Source of the DNA: an uncultured Aquimarina sp. | GTDB taxonomy: Bacteria > Bacteroidota > Bacteroidia > Flavobacteriales > Flavobacteriaceae | Direction: 5' to 3' | Length of the DNA stretch: 64,000 nt | NCBI GenBank assembly: GCA_947498815.1 | Contig: CANMLU010000012.1 | Location: 98,371 to 162,370 of the forward strand | Notes under the pieces: model-generated | Told to the model about the DNA's origin: nothing | Databases searched by the model: none | What the model saw: the letters and a program-made list of their open reading frames with translations, nothing else | Translations under genes and position numbers: made by a program | Part shown: piece by piece, positions 9,026-17,734 of the stretch | How positions within the stretch are numbered: the first letter of the stretch is position 1 | Layout: each line of letters starts with the position of its first letter

Positions 9026-9253
9026 GTTGGGGGGTATTTTAATAGGTTTGTATTCTCTAAATTATTTATAAATTATTGATTTATAGTTATTTTAGTGTTG
9101 TAAAAGAATGAAAAAAATCGATGAAATGCAAATTTTTACGGTTAAAACGTAAAGTGGTTACGCGACATTGTAAATAAATGTTAATTTCGAAGCTACCATT
9201 TTAATTGTACAATACGTAAGGATTATGTATCATTGTAATCGAACTATTACACT

Positions 9254-10474
9254 ATGATTAGTACAGAATTTACACTTCCATGCGGGGTAATATTAAAAAA
9301 TAGACTTGTCAAATCCGCAATGACAGAACGCATAAGTAACCGCAAGTTTGAGCCTACAAAAGGTCATGAACGACTATATAAAGATTGGTCTACTACTGGG
9401 GCGGGTTTATTAATAACGGGTAATGTAGTTATTGATAGAAAACACTTGGAGTCGGCAGGTAATGTGTGTTTTGATGATGAGATGATGTTACCAAAAATAA
9501 GTTCATGGGCCCAGGCTTCAAAATCGAATGAAAGTCAGGTATGGGTACAAATTTCTCATTCTGGAAGACAAACCAATAGATTTGGTACTAATCGTCCATT
9601 GGCTCCTTCTGAAGTACAGTTAAAAAAAATGGGGCTTTTTGGAAAACCTAAGGCAATGACCGAAGAAGATATACAAGAGGTGATCAAAGGTTTTGTAAAA
9701 GCCGCAAAAATTGCAAAAGCAGCGGGGTTCACTGGAGTACAAATTCATTCGGCTCATGGATATCTTTTAAGCCAGTTTTTATCGCCGAGAACAAATATTA
9801 GAACAGATCATTGGGGAGGTAGTATTGAAAACCGAAGTAGATTACTAATTACTATTATAAAAAAGGTACGAGAAGAAGTAGGAGCTAGTTTTCCGATAGC
9901 CGTAAAGTTGAATTCTGCAGATTTTCAAAAAGGCGGTTTTACAGAAGAAGAATCCCTTGAAGTTGTAAAAATGCTTGACAATGAAAAAATTGATCTCTTG
10001 GAAATTTCTGGTGGAACCTATGAGAAGCTTGCATTCTTTTTGATGAATGAAGAAGGTGTAGTGATGAAAGAAAGTACCAAAAGAAGAGAAGCATATTTTA
10101 TTGATTTTGCAAAGAAAATTAGAGCTGTTAGTAACTTGCCATTGATGATAACAGGAGGTTTTAGATCCCATGAATTTTGTAATGAAGTACTCAAAAATGG
10201 TGAGGTTGATCTTATTGGTATGGGGCGCCCATTTATTACAAACAGAAAAGATATTCCTGGTTTCTTAAAAGGAGAGATTCCTACTCTTGAAAATTTGGTA
10301 TTACGAACCGGAATGAAGCAATTTGAGGATGCTGCTGAAGGTGGGTTCTATGCACGCCAATTAATTCGCTTTTCAAAAGGCAAGAAACTTAAAACGAATA
10401 TGAGCCCGTTGTGGTGCTCTATGTTTTTGATTATTTATGAATTTAGAAAAGCCATAGCAAAAAAAATAGGGTAA
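9254..10474 (+). CDS. NADH:flavin oxidoreductase, Old Yellow Enzyme family
   Basis: This 406-residue protein is an FMN-dependent TIM-barrel ene-reductase of the COG1902 type. It shows the N-terminal GVILKNRLVKSAMTE, the substrate-binding HSAHGYLLSQFLSPRTN, the DHWGGSIENRSRL segment, and the phosphate-binding MITGGFRS and LIGMGRPFI strands near the C-terminus. At about 400 residues it lacks the iron-sulfur and second flavin domains of the longer 2,4-dienoyl-CoA reductases. It is the only plus-strand gene between two DUF547 genes and is divergent from the 8312 copy, so the 228-bp region before it should carry promoters for both. Confidence 0.92.
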   Translation: MISTEFTLPCGVILKNRLVKSAMTERISNRKFEPTKGHERLYKDWSTTGAGLLITGNVVIDRKHLESAGNVCFDDEMMLPKISSWAQASKSNESQVWVQISHSGRQTNRFGTNRPLAPSEVQLKKMGLFGKPKAMTEEDIQEVIKGFVKAAKIAKAAGFTGVQIHSAHGYLLSQFLSPRTNIRTDHWGGSIENRSRLLITIIKKVREEVGASFPIAVKLNSADFQKGGFTEEESLEVVKMLDNEKIDLLEISGGTYEKLAFFLMNEEGVVMKESTKRREAYFIDFAKKIRAVSNLPLMITGGFRSHEFCNEVLKNGEVDLIGMGRPFITNRKDIPGFLKGEIPTLENLVLRTGMKQFEDAAEGGFYARQLIRFSKGKKLKTNMSPLWCSMFLIIYEFRKAIAKKIG

Positions 10475-10571
10475 AATAAATCCCCAACATGAGTAAAAAA
10501 CTCAAAAATGGGGGTTCATTATGTTCCAAATCATATAGCGTAAATTCAACTCTATATCGTATACGTTAAAT

Positions 10572-11318
10572 CTAGTTATTACTGGTAATTGGTGTTTGTT
10601 TGTCTTTCTTATTCAGACTCCAGTCATAAGTAATGTATGCGTTTTTGGGGATCCTATTTATTTTTACAGTAGTGTATTGATTAATAAAATCAACTACATC
10701 AATATTATTACTTTCAAAATCATCTCTATACCACTCAAATACTTGAGATATTTTAACCAAACTAGAGGTAATCTGATTTCTTTGTGGGTCATTAATAAAC
10801 TCTCTTGTTCTTTCTTCAAGAGCTTCATTGATATTCATACTAGTATAAGCTCTGTTCCATAACCTTGGTGAAGACATAGATCCGCAATTAAGTAAAAAAT
10901 GAATTCTTGGATCTCCAAATTTTCGCAAGATGCCATGTTCAATGTCGTCGAGACTATATCGAACTCCCTGAGATTTAAAAGCTTTACGTTTCCATGGGTT
11001 TTCAAGATCATTTATGGATTCAATTGGGTATTCATCAATAATCATTTTCATTGCTGTAGCGTTGTACACATTGAGCCAATATGCCAATTTCTCCTCCTTA
11101 CTCCAGTTATCCTGTGGAGATATTTTGCAGAGATATCTAAAATATTCATAAAATACAGAGACATCTTGGGTAACGCCATCGTAGTCAACCATGCCATTAT
11201 CCATTACGTTAAGAATTAGGATTCGATCCCATGCATCATGATCAACTTTTTGTTGAGCATAGCTATTGTTAAATAGAAAAAGGGTTAAAATAAAAAAGAT
11301 GGTTTTAAGAGGTTTCAT
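10572..11318 (-). CDS. DUF547 domain-containing secreted protein, paralogue 4 (second signature Cys replaced by Ser)
   Basis: This 248-residue protein has a signal peptide (about 1-21, ending NNSYAQ) and a DUF547 domain. The signature is HFLLNCGSMSSPRL: the first cysteine is kept, the alanine is glycine and the second cysteine is serine. The WSKEEKLAYWLNVYNATAMK block and the LENPWKRKAFKS segment are conserved. With the 8312 copy it forms a Ser-type pair, opposed to the Cys-type pair at 5065 and 6196. It is convergent with the Old Yellow Enzyme gene. Confidence 0.9.
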   Translation of the reverse strand: MKPLKTIFFILTLFLFNNSYAQQKVDHDAWDRILILNVMDNGMVDYDGVTQDVSVFYEYFRYLCKISPQDNWSKEEKLAYWLNVYNATAMKMIIDEYPIESINDLENPWKRKAFKSQGVRYSLDDIEHGILRKFGDPRIHFLLNCGSMSSPRLWNRAYTSMNINEALEERTREFINDPQRNQITSSLVKISQVFEWYRDDFESNNIDVVDFINQYTTVKINRIPKNAYITYDWSLNKKDKQTPITSNN

Positions 11319-11581
11319 TTTGTTAGTTATTTGTGGGGATTAATATTATTAAAGTTGGTAAGAATCTGTAATATACAAAAAAAACAGATATAATGCACGT
11401 TTCACGAGTATTAGTAGGAAAAAACTGCATAAAAAAAACATAATTATGTGAAACAAATCATAATTGTATGGTAAAGTCGTAAAATAGATGTCCCAAGATA
11501 TTCCTCAATTTAATATCTTCTGGATATTTGATGTTTTGTTTTTTTTTTAACACAAATTACAGATTGTGTCACAACAAATTC

Positions 11582-13069
11582 TTACATCGGATTTTCGATT
11601 GCTTTAAGCGGTAAGTTGATAATTACTTTTGTTCCTTTTGAGTTGTTTTTTGTACCTATGTTTTCAAAAATAAGACCGTACTTTTGAGTACTGTTTTGAG
11701 AAAAAATATTCAATCGCTCTTTGGTAATATCAATACCAATAGATTTATGTTTAATAATTTTTTTCTTTTGGATTTCTAATGAATTGAACATTCCGATGCC
11801 ATTATCACTTATGGTGATTTGTAGTTGACCCTTATGTTTTCTAATACCAATTTGTAATTTCTTTTCCCCTTTTTTATTTGCCAAACCATGCCAAATTGCG
11901 TTTTCTACAAAAGGCTGTATTACAAAAGGAGGTATTTTAATACCATTTGGAGATGTTATGTTTTTGTCAATTTTTAAGATGAAATCAATTTGATTTTCAA
12001 ATCTTAAATTTTCAAGTAAAACATATAATCTTGTTATTTCGATCTCTTTCTCAAGTGTAACCGACTCTTCGAGAGAATGATTTAATATATTACGTATTAA
12101 TTTAGAAAATTTATTCAGGTAGTCAATAGACTTTTCTTTGTTATTATTGACGATACTTCCTTTGATAGAATTTAAAATATTAAAAATAAAGTGCGAGTTA
12201 ACCTGACTTCTAAACACCTTGGATTTCAATTTGTTTATTTTGTTCTTAAATTCTAATTCGATTTCTTTTTTGGTAAACAACTCAATTCTATTGGTAAGGA
12301 TTTCATTATTGTACTCTATTAATCTTTTGTTTTCTTCTAGTTGAATGATAAGTTTTTGATGGTATTCATTTTTTTCGATAAAAACTTGATATACTTTCAT
12401 TCCCAAAGCCACAACAAAAAATATAAATTCTATAAGCACTCCTATCATAAAAATCCTAAGGGGAAAATCTATGGTGTCGGTTATGGTATAATATGTCGAG
12501 ATTAATGCAGATAAAATATAAATAGTGGAACCTATAATTATATAATACTTTCCAAGGATATCCAATTTAGAAGTCTTATAAAGCACATAAGTGGCAAAAG
12601 ACACAAAAACAGGGATATAAAAATAAACTACGAATTGTAAGAAAACTGGATAAATATTGGTTACTCTATTCGATACTATGAAATGAGCGATAAGAACAAA
12701 AATTGTACAAATAATGGCCATTATCCACATGAAATACTTAATAAATACATCCAATTTTGGATTATGTACTTTAAAGTTAAAAAAGGATCTCACGAATTGT
12801 ACGTAGAACAAATAATAAACAAACTGCAAAGACCAGTTAATAGTTACCAATAAATTTGGGTCAATAAATAATGTATCATCTAAAACGTAATAGACCAGAG
12901 CTTTTTGGCCAATGTATATATTTAAAAATAGCGTATATATTGAATAATAAAGAAAACTGTCTTCTTTTACTTTTAAGTAAATAAAAAAAGTAATAATTGA
13001 TAGTATGAATATGGCCCCTAGAGTCCATCCATAAAATAAAATTGGTATAGTATCAATAGAATTTTCCAA
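11582..13069 (-). CDS. Sensor histidine kinase, LytS/YehU type with seven-helix N-terminus
   Basis: This 495-residue protein has about seven hydrophobic helices in residues 8-230, resembling the 7TM-DISM sensing module, then a charged coiled coil (about 232-285). The kinase core follows: the phospho-acceptor His293 lies in FRSQVNSHFIFNILNSIKG (His_kinase family). The N-box is PPFVIQPFVENAIWHGL, and ISDNGIGM is the ATP-lid start. This architecture phosphorylates LytTR regulators. The partner regulator ends 8 bp upstream on the same strand, so the two form one operon with the regulator first. The signal is unknown. Confidence 0.92.
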   Translation of the reverse strand: MENSIDTIPILFYGWTLGAIFILSIITFFIYLKVKEDSFLYYSIYTLFLNIYIGQKALVYYVLDDTLFIDPNLLVTINWSLQFVYYLFYVQFVRSFFNFKVHNPKLDVFIKYFMWIMAIICTIFVLIAHFIVSNRVTNIYPVFLQFVVYFYIPVFVSFATYVLYKTSKLDILGKYYIIIGSTIYILSALISTYYTITDTIDFPLRIFMIGVLIEFIFFVVALGMKVYQVFIEKNEYHQKLIIQLEENKRLIEYNNEILTNRIELFTKKEIELEFKNKINKLKSKVFRSQVNSHFIFNILNSIKGSIVNNNKEKSIDYLNKFSKLIRNILNHSLEESVTLEKEIEITRLYVLLENLRFENQIDFILKIDKNITSPNGIKIPPFVIQPFVENAIWHGLANKKGEKKLQIGIRKHKGQLQITISDNGIGMFNSLEIQKKKIIKHKSIGIDITKERLNIFSQNSTQKYGLIFENIGTKNNSKGTKVIINLPLKAIENPM

Positions 13070-13077
13070 AAAGAGGG

Positions 13078-13827
13078 CTATTTTAAAATGTTCTTGAGTA
13101 ACTCTTGTTTTTTATTCCTTGATACGGGCAGATTTTTTCCATTTTTGAGTACTATTTCACCACCGTCACCCCGATGATATTCGCCGATAGCATCTATATT
13201 GATAACAAAAGATTGATGTATGCGTATAAATCTGTTTTGATCTAATTGTAGCATTAATTGTTTTAGGTTTTTGGAGACCACATGCTTTGTGTTGTTTTCC
13301 AAAAAAACATTGGTATAACTACCATGAGACTCACAATACATAATTTCTTTTTGATCCACCAATATGATTTTCTTTTCCATTGGTAAAGCAATTTTGGCGC
13401 TTTTGTGATCACGTAATACTAAGTTGTCCTGGATATAGGATTTTAAGTTATCTCCCAAGGTTTTATTTTCCTTATTGGTGATTACCTTTTCTATAGTCAA
13501 GAGTAAATCTTCTTTCTCGATAGGCTTGAGTAGATAATCAATCGCATTCATTTTAAGGGCCTTAATTGCATAATTATCATAGGCAGTGATAAATATCAAC
13601 TCAAAGTCTTTAAAAGCTAATTGGTTAAGCAGCTGAAATCCGTCTAATTCTGGCATTTCCACATCCAAAAATAATACATCGGGCTTCATAGAGTCGATAG
13701 CATTGATGGCATTTTTGGGATTATTGGTTGAAAATATAACTTCTACATTGAGACAATGCGTTTTTAGTTCCCATTGTAACGTATCTATTGATAATTGCTC
13801 ATCATCTACTATTATGGCTTTTATCAT
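13078..13827 (-). CDS. LytTR-family response regulator
   Basis: This 249-residue protein has an N-terminal receiver domain (1-120) with acidic pocket D8/D9 and phospho-acceptor Asp55 in DVLFLDVEMPELDG. A conserved Thr/Lys pair follows (FITAYDNYAIKAL, YLLKPIEKEDLL). The C-terminal half (about 145-249) is a LytTR DNA-binding domain with YCESHGSYTNVFL and FIRIHQSFVINIDAI. It is the first gene of a two-gene operon with the kinase. The palindrome at 13980-13999 in its divergent promoter region is a candidate binding or control site. Confidence 0.93.
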   Translation of the reverse strand: MIKAIIVDDEQLSIDTLQWELKTHCLNVEVIFSTNNPKNAINAIDSMKPDVLFLDVEMPELDGFQLLNQLAFKDFELIFITAYDNYAIKALKMNAIDYLLKPIEKEDLLLTIEKVITNKENKTLGDNLKSYIQDNLVLRDHKSAKIALPMEKKIILVDQKEIMYCESHGSYTNVFLENNTKHVVSKNLKQLMLQLDQNRFIRIHQSFVINIDAIGEYHRGDGGEIVLKNGKNLPVSRNKKQELLKNILK

Positions 13828-13979
13828 AATGGTTGGTTGTTTTTTTATGCAAAATAGATAATTTATTCTTAATAGAAGTAATTCTGGAGATCCCGAAACT
13901 ACTCAATTTTGCTGATATATAGATGATTATAAATCGATAGAAGCCTGATATAAACTTTGGGTTGAACTTCGATTTTTTT

Positions 13980-13999
13980 TTCTTGACTTTTGTCAAGAA
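13980..13999. promoter_or_regulatory. Perfect 8-4-8 palindrome between the two-component operon and the TapB-like gene
   Basis: TTCTTGAC and GTCAAGAA are perfect inverted repeats around TTTT. The site lies in the divergent intergenic region, about 150 bp upstream of the response regulator start and 73 bp upstream of the TapB-like gene. It could be an operator or an mRNA hairpin. It lacks a following T-run on either strand, which argues against a terminator. Confidence 0.35.
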
Positions 14000-14072
14000 G
14001 TTTTAAAAAAGCGAAAAATATAAAGTTGAAAATTTGGTAAAATAAAGAGCATATAAATAAAGTTCAAGTCCA

Positions 14073-14753
14073 ATGAAAAAAGTTGTACATATATTGATTA
14101 TTAGTGTTTTAACGATGTGCTGTTCATTTGCCCAATGCAATACTTACTATAATTTCAAAGAAGGGTCGAAATGGGAACTCGACACTTATAATAAAAAAGG
14201 AAACAAAACAGGCACAGTCAAATATTTCATTAAAGATTATACCGCATTAAACAATGGTTATAAAGCTATTATGAACATGATTATAACTAATAAGAATGGC
14301 AAACAGATTCGTAATGGTAATTTCGCTGCGAAGTGCGAAAACGGAATGACTTATTTTGATATGGAACAGTTCATTCCGGAAGAATCTTTGAAGGCATTCG
14401 GAAATATGAAGTTAACCGTAACCGGAGAAGAATTGCTATGGCCAGCTACCCTTTCTACAGGGATGAGATTAAAAGATGGTCATATCGAAGTAAAAGGAGA
14501 TCAAGGTTTTCTTTTTAATTTAAAAATGGACATAGTGGACAGAAAAGTCGTTGGTAAAGAAAAAATAACGACTCCTTTAGGAGCTTTCGATTGTTACAAG
14601 ATTACATATAAGATGAAAATGAAGACTATTGTTTCAATAGAACTTGGAGTGACCCAATGGATAGCAGAAGGTATTGGAACAGTTAAGGCTGAAAACTTTA
14701 ATAAAAATGGTAAAATGATTGCGTATTCAATGATTTCTAAATATGAAATGTGA
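14073..14753 (+). CDS. TapB-like / DUF3108-like secreted protein
   Basis: This 226-residue protein has a signal peptide (about 1-21, ending CCSFAQ) and a beta-rich body that starts CNTYYNFKEGSKWELDTYN. The typical segments TPLGAFDCYKITYKMKM and WIAEGIGTVKAEN fit the TapB/DUF3108-like proteins common in Bacteroidota. Those proteins fold like a beta-barrel lipoprotein-binding domain and have no defined reaction. It is divergent from the two-component operon, so control by that system is possible but not shown. A hairpin with a following T-run at 14842-14893 would end its transcript. Confidence 0.7.
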   Translation: MKKVVHILIISVLTMCCSFAQCNTYYNFKEGSKWELDTYNKKGNKTGTVKYFIKDYTALNNGYKAIMNMIITNKNGKQIRNGNFAAKCENGMTYFDMEQFIPEESLKAFGNMKLTVTGEELLWPATLSTGMRLKDGHIEVKGDQGFLFNLKMDIVDRKVVGKEKITTPLGAFDCYKITYKMKMKTIVSIELGVTQWIAEGIGTVKAENFNKNGKMIAYSMISKYEM

Positions 14754-14841
14754 TGATATCAATATGCCTTCACCCAAAGTCGGTTCAAAATTAATTCATA
14801 ATAAGTTGAAAATATGAGTGATGTGTAGTTACTCAAAAATT

Positions 14842-14893
14842 GGGGTTATCTCTCTTTTTTAATAACCACTTGATTTTTTAATGATATAACCCC
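14842..14893 (+). terminator. Probable terminator after the TapB-like gene
   Basis: GGGGTTAT at 14842-14849 pairs with ATAACCCC at 14886-14893, followed directly by TTTTTTA. The 36-base loop is long, so the structure is weaker than usual. It lies about 90 bp after the stop codon. Confidence 0.45.
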
Positions 14894-15055
14894 TTTTTTA
14901 TTAACCCAATTAAAAAATAACACCCATGGGATTTTTAAATTTCTACCCAGTTTCAATTTATAAATAATTCAATGTGATATGAGAATCACAACTCGACGCG
15001 TCTTAAGGATATTTCTCTTTATCTATTCCTTATACGAAAAAATATTCTTGCAAGG

Positions 15056-15082
15056 ATAGACACAAATGGTTTGAGTGTCTAT
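15056..15082. promoter_or_regulatory. Inverted repeat upstream of the cysteine-rich peptide gene
   Basis: ATAGACAC at 15056-15063 and GTGTCTAT at 15075-15082 form a perfect 8-bp inverted repeat, 47 bp before the peptide ATG. It may be an operator or a 5'-untranslated hairpin; the sequence does not say which. Confidence 0.3.
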
Positions 15083-15129
15083 AAATAATCAAACTCTCAT
15101 TTAATTTTAACTTTTTAATTACACAAATT

Positions 15130-15315
15130 ATGTTAAAGAACATTTTAAAAATCAATGGAGTCTTAGAAATAAACAAAACAGAGCAAAAATCGCTACAAGG
15201 AGGTTTTAATAGTGGATGGAAACCTTGTACTCAAAACCAAGGCCTTTGCTGCCCTTCAAGTGGTGGTGGATGTTATGCGGGTAGATGTACCTCCAGAGGT
15301 TGTTTCTGGTTCTAA
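15130..15315 (+). CDS. Cysteine-rich GG-leader peptide (bacteriocin/pheromone-like)
   Basis: This 61-residue protein has a leader of 25 residues (MLKNILKINGVLEINKTEQ then KSLQGG) ending in a double glycine, as in peptides cleaved by C39-peptidase ABC exporters. The 36-residue core (26-61) has six cysteines at 33, 40, 41, 48, 53 and 58, many glycines, and an aromatic end, CFWF. Such leaders are frequent in Flavobacteriaceae. The core could be disulfide-knotted or enzymatically modified. No exporter, immunity or modifying gene lies next to it. The strong leader and 47 bp-distant hairpin argue that it is a real gene. Confidence 0.75.
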   Translation: MLKNILKINGVLEINKTEQKSLQGGFNSGWKPCTQNQGLCCPSSGGGCYAGRCTSRGCFWF

Positions 15316-15394
15316 TTTCTTGAAACTCTTAAAACCGCAAATCATTAAAATTCGATTTGTTTATTTGCAATTAAGAGGATAAGAAATTATCCTC

Positions 15395-16513
15395 TTAATT
15401 ATAAACACTTGTTAACGCCTGTGTAAAAAGAGTTACTTCTTCTATGGTTCCTGTACTAATACGGCACCAATCAAAAAAAGGAGGAAATGGTCTTCCTATC
15501 AATATTCCTTTAGACATCATTTCTTTGTGTAATGTTCGTATATCCTTTCCTGATTTAAAGAAAATAAAGTTAGTGTGAGATTTCACATATGGCAATTCAA
15601 TATCATCCAGAGTTTTGTAGATCAAATTTTTTGCTTCTCGAGTTTTTTGCAAACTAAATGAATAGAATTCTTTATCATTAAGAGCCTCTTTGGCTCCCGC
15701 AATAGCCAAAACATTACTATAAGCAACCATGTTTCTCCGAAGCTTTTGCGCCAATGCAGGTTTTGCGATTAGATAACCAATGCGTAAGCCTGCCATACCA
15801 TATACTTTTGAAAATGTTCTGGAAACAATTACATTCTTATCTTTTTTAACCAATTCGATCATTGATGGGTAATTAGGCTCCTCAATATAATCATAATAGG
15901 CTTCATCACTAAATAATATAGTTTTGTTGCAAACTGCATCACAAAAATCTACAAGTTTTTTTGAGGGCAGAATGGTTGAGGTCGGATTATTAGGGTTGCA
16001 TAGAAAAACTAATTTAGTTTTTGACGAAATACGTTTTTCTATTTCAGTTGTATCATACCCCTTATCATCACCTACAGGCACCCAATTAACCGTTGCGCCC
16101 CATTGTTTGGCATAGGTCATCATTGCTAGAAAAGTAGGTTTTGCAGCAATGATTTCTCCACCGTTTGATGCAAAAGTAAGTCCGGTGACTTTTAAACCTT
16201 CTGTTGATCCCCCACAAATGATAATATGATCTTTTGTGACGCCCTCTTTTTTTGCCAATATTTCGGCCAATTCATCAGCATAAGCATAAGGATAACGGCA
16301 ACCATAATCAAAACTCGATGTGATAGCTGTTCTAACCTTTTTTGATGGGCCATATGGATTTTCGTTTGAACTTAATCGAATACCTTTTGAAAGTGGCCTT
16401 GGGTTAAATTTTGTAACTTCCTCTAGGGTCAAAGCGTTAGCAAACTCTAGCCCTCCAAATAATGCCAAACCTCCGCCTAATGAGGTCGATTTTAACCATT
16501 GTCTTCTGTCCAT
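15395..16513 (-). CDS. Pyridoxal-phosphate aminotransferase with Tat-like signal (HisC-like fold)
   Basis: This 372-residue class I/II aminotransferase resembles histidinol-phosphate aminotransferases (SSNENPYGPS, LCNPNNPTST, FSDEAYYDYI). The PLP lysine is K236 in SRTFSKVYGMAGLRIGY. Unusually, it begins MDRRQWLKSTSLGGGLALFGG, an RRxWLK twin-arginine-like motif plus hydrophobic stretch, so the enzyme is probably exported folded with its cofactor. It lies downstream of the arsenosugar-type cluster on the same strand but beyond a terminator, so a link to that pathway is weak. The substrate is unknown. Confidence 0.88.
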   Translation of the reverse strand: MDRRQWLKSTSLGGGLALFGGLEFANALTLEEVTKFNPRPLSKGIRLSSNENPYGPSKKVRTAITSSFDYGCRYPYAYADELAEILAKKEGVTKDHIIICGGSTEGLKVTGLTFASNGGEIIAAKPTFLAMMTYAKQWGATVNWVPVGDDKGYDTTEIEKRISSKTKLVFLCNPNNPTSTILPSKKLVDFCDAVCNKTILFSDEAYYDYIEEPNYPSMIELVKKDKNVIVSRTFSKVYGMAGLRIGYLIAKPALAQKLRRNMVAYSNVLAIAGAKEALNDKEFYSFSLQKTREAKNLIYKTLDDIELPYVKSHTNFIFFKSGKDIRTLHKEMMSKGILIGRPFPPFFDWCRISTGTIEEVTLFTQALTSVYN

Positions 16514-16610
16514 AACCTAATTTTTGTGATGAAAATACCTTTCTTAAAGATAGTAAATTATTGATTTCAAAAAGGTTGTGAATTTGGATCTTGAGTTTTT
16601 TGTAAAAAAC

Positions 16611-16639
16611 AAGCCGAAGGTGATAGTTACCGTCGGCTT
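16611..16639 (-). terminator. Terminator at the end of the arsenosugar-type operon
   Basis: AAGCCGA and TCGGCTT form a 7-bp stem (plus further pairing inside). On the minus strand it is followed by a T-rich run (complement of 16604-16610). It lies 30 bp after the ArsM-like stop and separates it from the aminotransferase gene. Confidence 0.65.
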
Positions 16640-16668
16640 TTAAATTATATCTGGAGTTGTCTTATTCC

Positions 16669-17637
16669 TTAACAGCAACCACCACCATCATAATGGTAGG
16701 TAGATTCACTAATAAATATATCGTCTCTACCCAAATCTGCTAGAGCACCAGCAGTTTTGTCACAAACCGCGATAGGTTGGTTTTTTAATAAAACATGTCC
16801 TTTTTTGTCATCGAAATAATCTTCGTCTCCATAATAAATTGCTGCTTTACCAGTAAAAATACAAGGCCCATCTTTTGGCATTGGATCTTTGATCGCTGCA
16901 ACTTCAATTGATTCAATATAAATTAATTCGTCGGTGTCATAATTCTTTGGATCCAAAATTCGATATGGTTTTCGAGCTCTAATTTCGATAGTTCCAAAAC
17001 CAACATCTGTTAATGCTTTTACATATTCTGCGATAGGAAGACTTCCGCTAAGGCATAATGCTCTTAGTCGTTCATCGTTACGAAGGTTATCGTTCATAGG
17101 TTGTTCGCAAGTTGGATCACTCATAACCAATCTACCATGCGGTTTTAGTACACGATACATTTCTTCGATGGCCTTCTTTAAATCTTCTGCCTTAAAGATA
17201 TTAAACAAGCAATTTTGAGCTGCTACATCAATACTATTATCGGCAACAGGAAGATTTAAGGCATCCCCAAATCTAAGATCCACAAACTCGCTTTTGAACC
17301 AGTCATTTTGAGCTTCGGCTTCTTTAAAATTTTTACGCGAAGCTTCTAGCATTTCATTCACTACATCTATACCAATTACACCGCTTTTTTGACGTGAAAA
17401 ATATGAGAATTGCAATAATTCCATTCCGCCGCCAACGCCAACATATAGGACTTTAGGACTATTGGTCAAGTCTCTTGCATTTACCGTACTACCACAGCCA
17501 TAATTCATTTCCTGCATAATTTTAGGAATTTTAAGACCTGGTAACTCCCATATTGGGTTAGTTGTACAACATAGACCTACATCTGGTGTTAATGCTGCTT
17601 CTTTATACACATCGTGAGTGGTATCTAAATAGCTCAT
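16669..17637 (-). CDS. arsM: ArsM-like arsenite methyltransferase of arsenosugar biosynthesis
   Basis: This 322-residue SAM-dependent methyltransferase has the motif VLYVGVGGGMELLQFS and, before it, a cysteine pair (GLCCTTNP, C23/C24) and MNYGCGSTVN. Together with QNCLFNIF these supply cysteines in the positions that bind trivalent arsenic in ArsM. The C-terminal half matches the group annotated as arsenosugar biosynthesis arsenite methyltransferase and ends GGGCC. It should make dimethylated arsenic that the radical SAM partner ArsS can adenosylate. It is the last gene of the cluster, 97 bp after the nucleoside phosphorylase. Confidence 0.87.
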   Translation of the reverse strand: MSYLDTTHDVYKEAALTPDVGLCCTTNPIWELPGLKIPKIMQEMNYGCGSTVNARDLTNSPKVLYVGVGGGMELLQFSYFSRQKSGVIGIDVVNEMLEASRKNFKEAEAQNDWFKSEFVDLRFGDALNLPVADNSIDVAAQNCLFNIFKAEDLKKAIEEMYRVLKPHGRLVMSDPTCEQPMNDNLRNDERLRALCLSGSLPIAEYVKALTDVGFGTIEIRARKPYRILDPKNYDTDELIYIESIEVAAIKDPMPKDGPCIFTGKAAIYYGDEDYFDDKKGHVLLKNQPIAVCDKTAGALADLGRDDIFISESTYHYDGGGCC

Positions 17638-17734
17638 AAATTGATTTTTGTCTTTCCTTTGAACGGAAATATAAGTTATTTTGGGTTACAAATTATTTCG
17701 TCGAAAAGTTAAGTAAAAACTTTCAGATGAATTT

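Larger units (their letters stand above)
14754..15129. other. Intergenic region with terminator and upstream hairpin, no gene seen
   Basis: This 376-base gap holds the terminator at 14842-14893 and an 8-bp inverted repeat at 15056-15082 in front of the small peptide gene. It should also carry that gene's promoter. I see no other open frame with coding character. Confidence 0.5.

Noticed and set aside
10490-10525. Terminator after the Old Yellow Enzyme gene
   Set aside because: TGAGT and ACTCA pair over a five-base loop with CCCC and GGGG outside, but there are internal mismatches and no T-run, so I did not list it.
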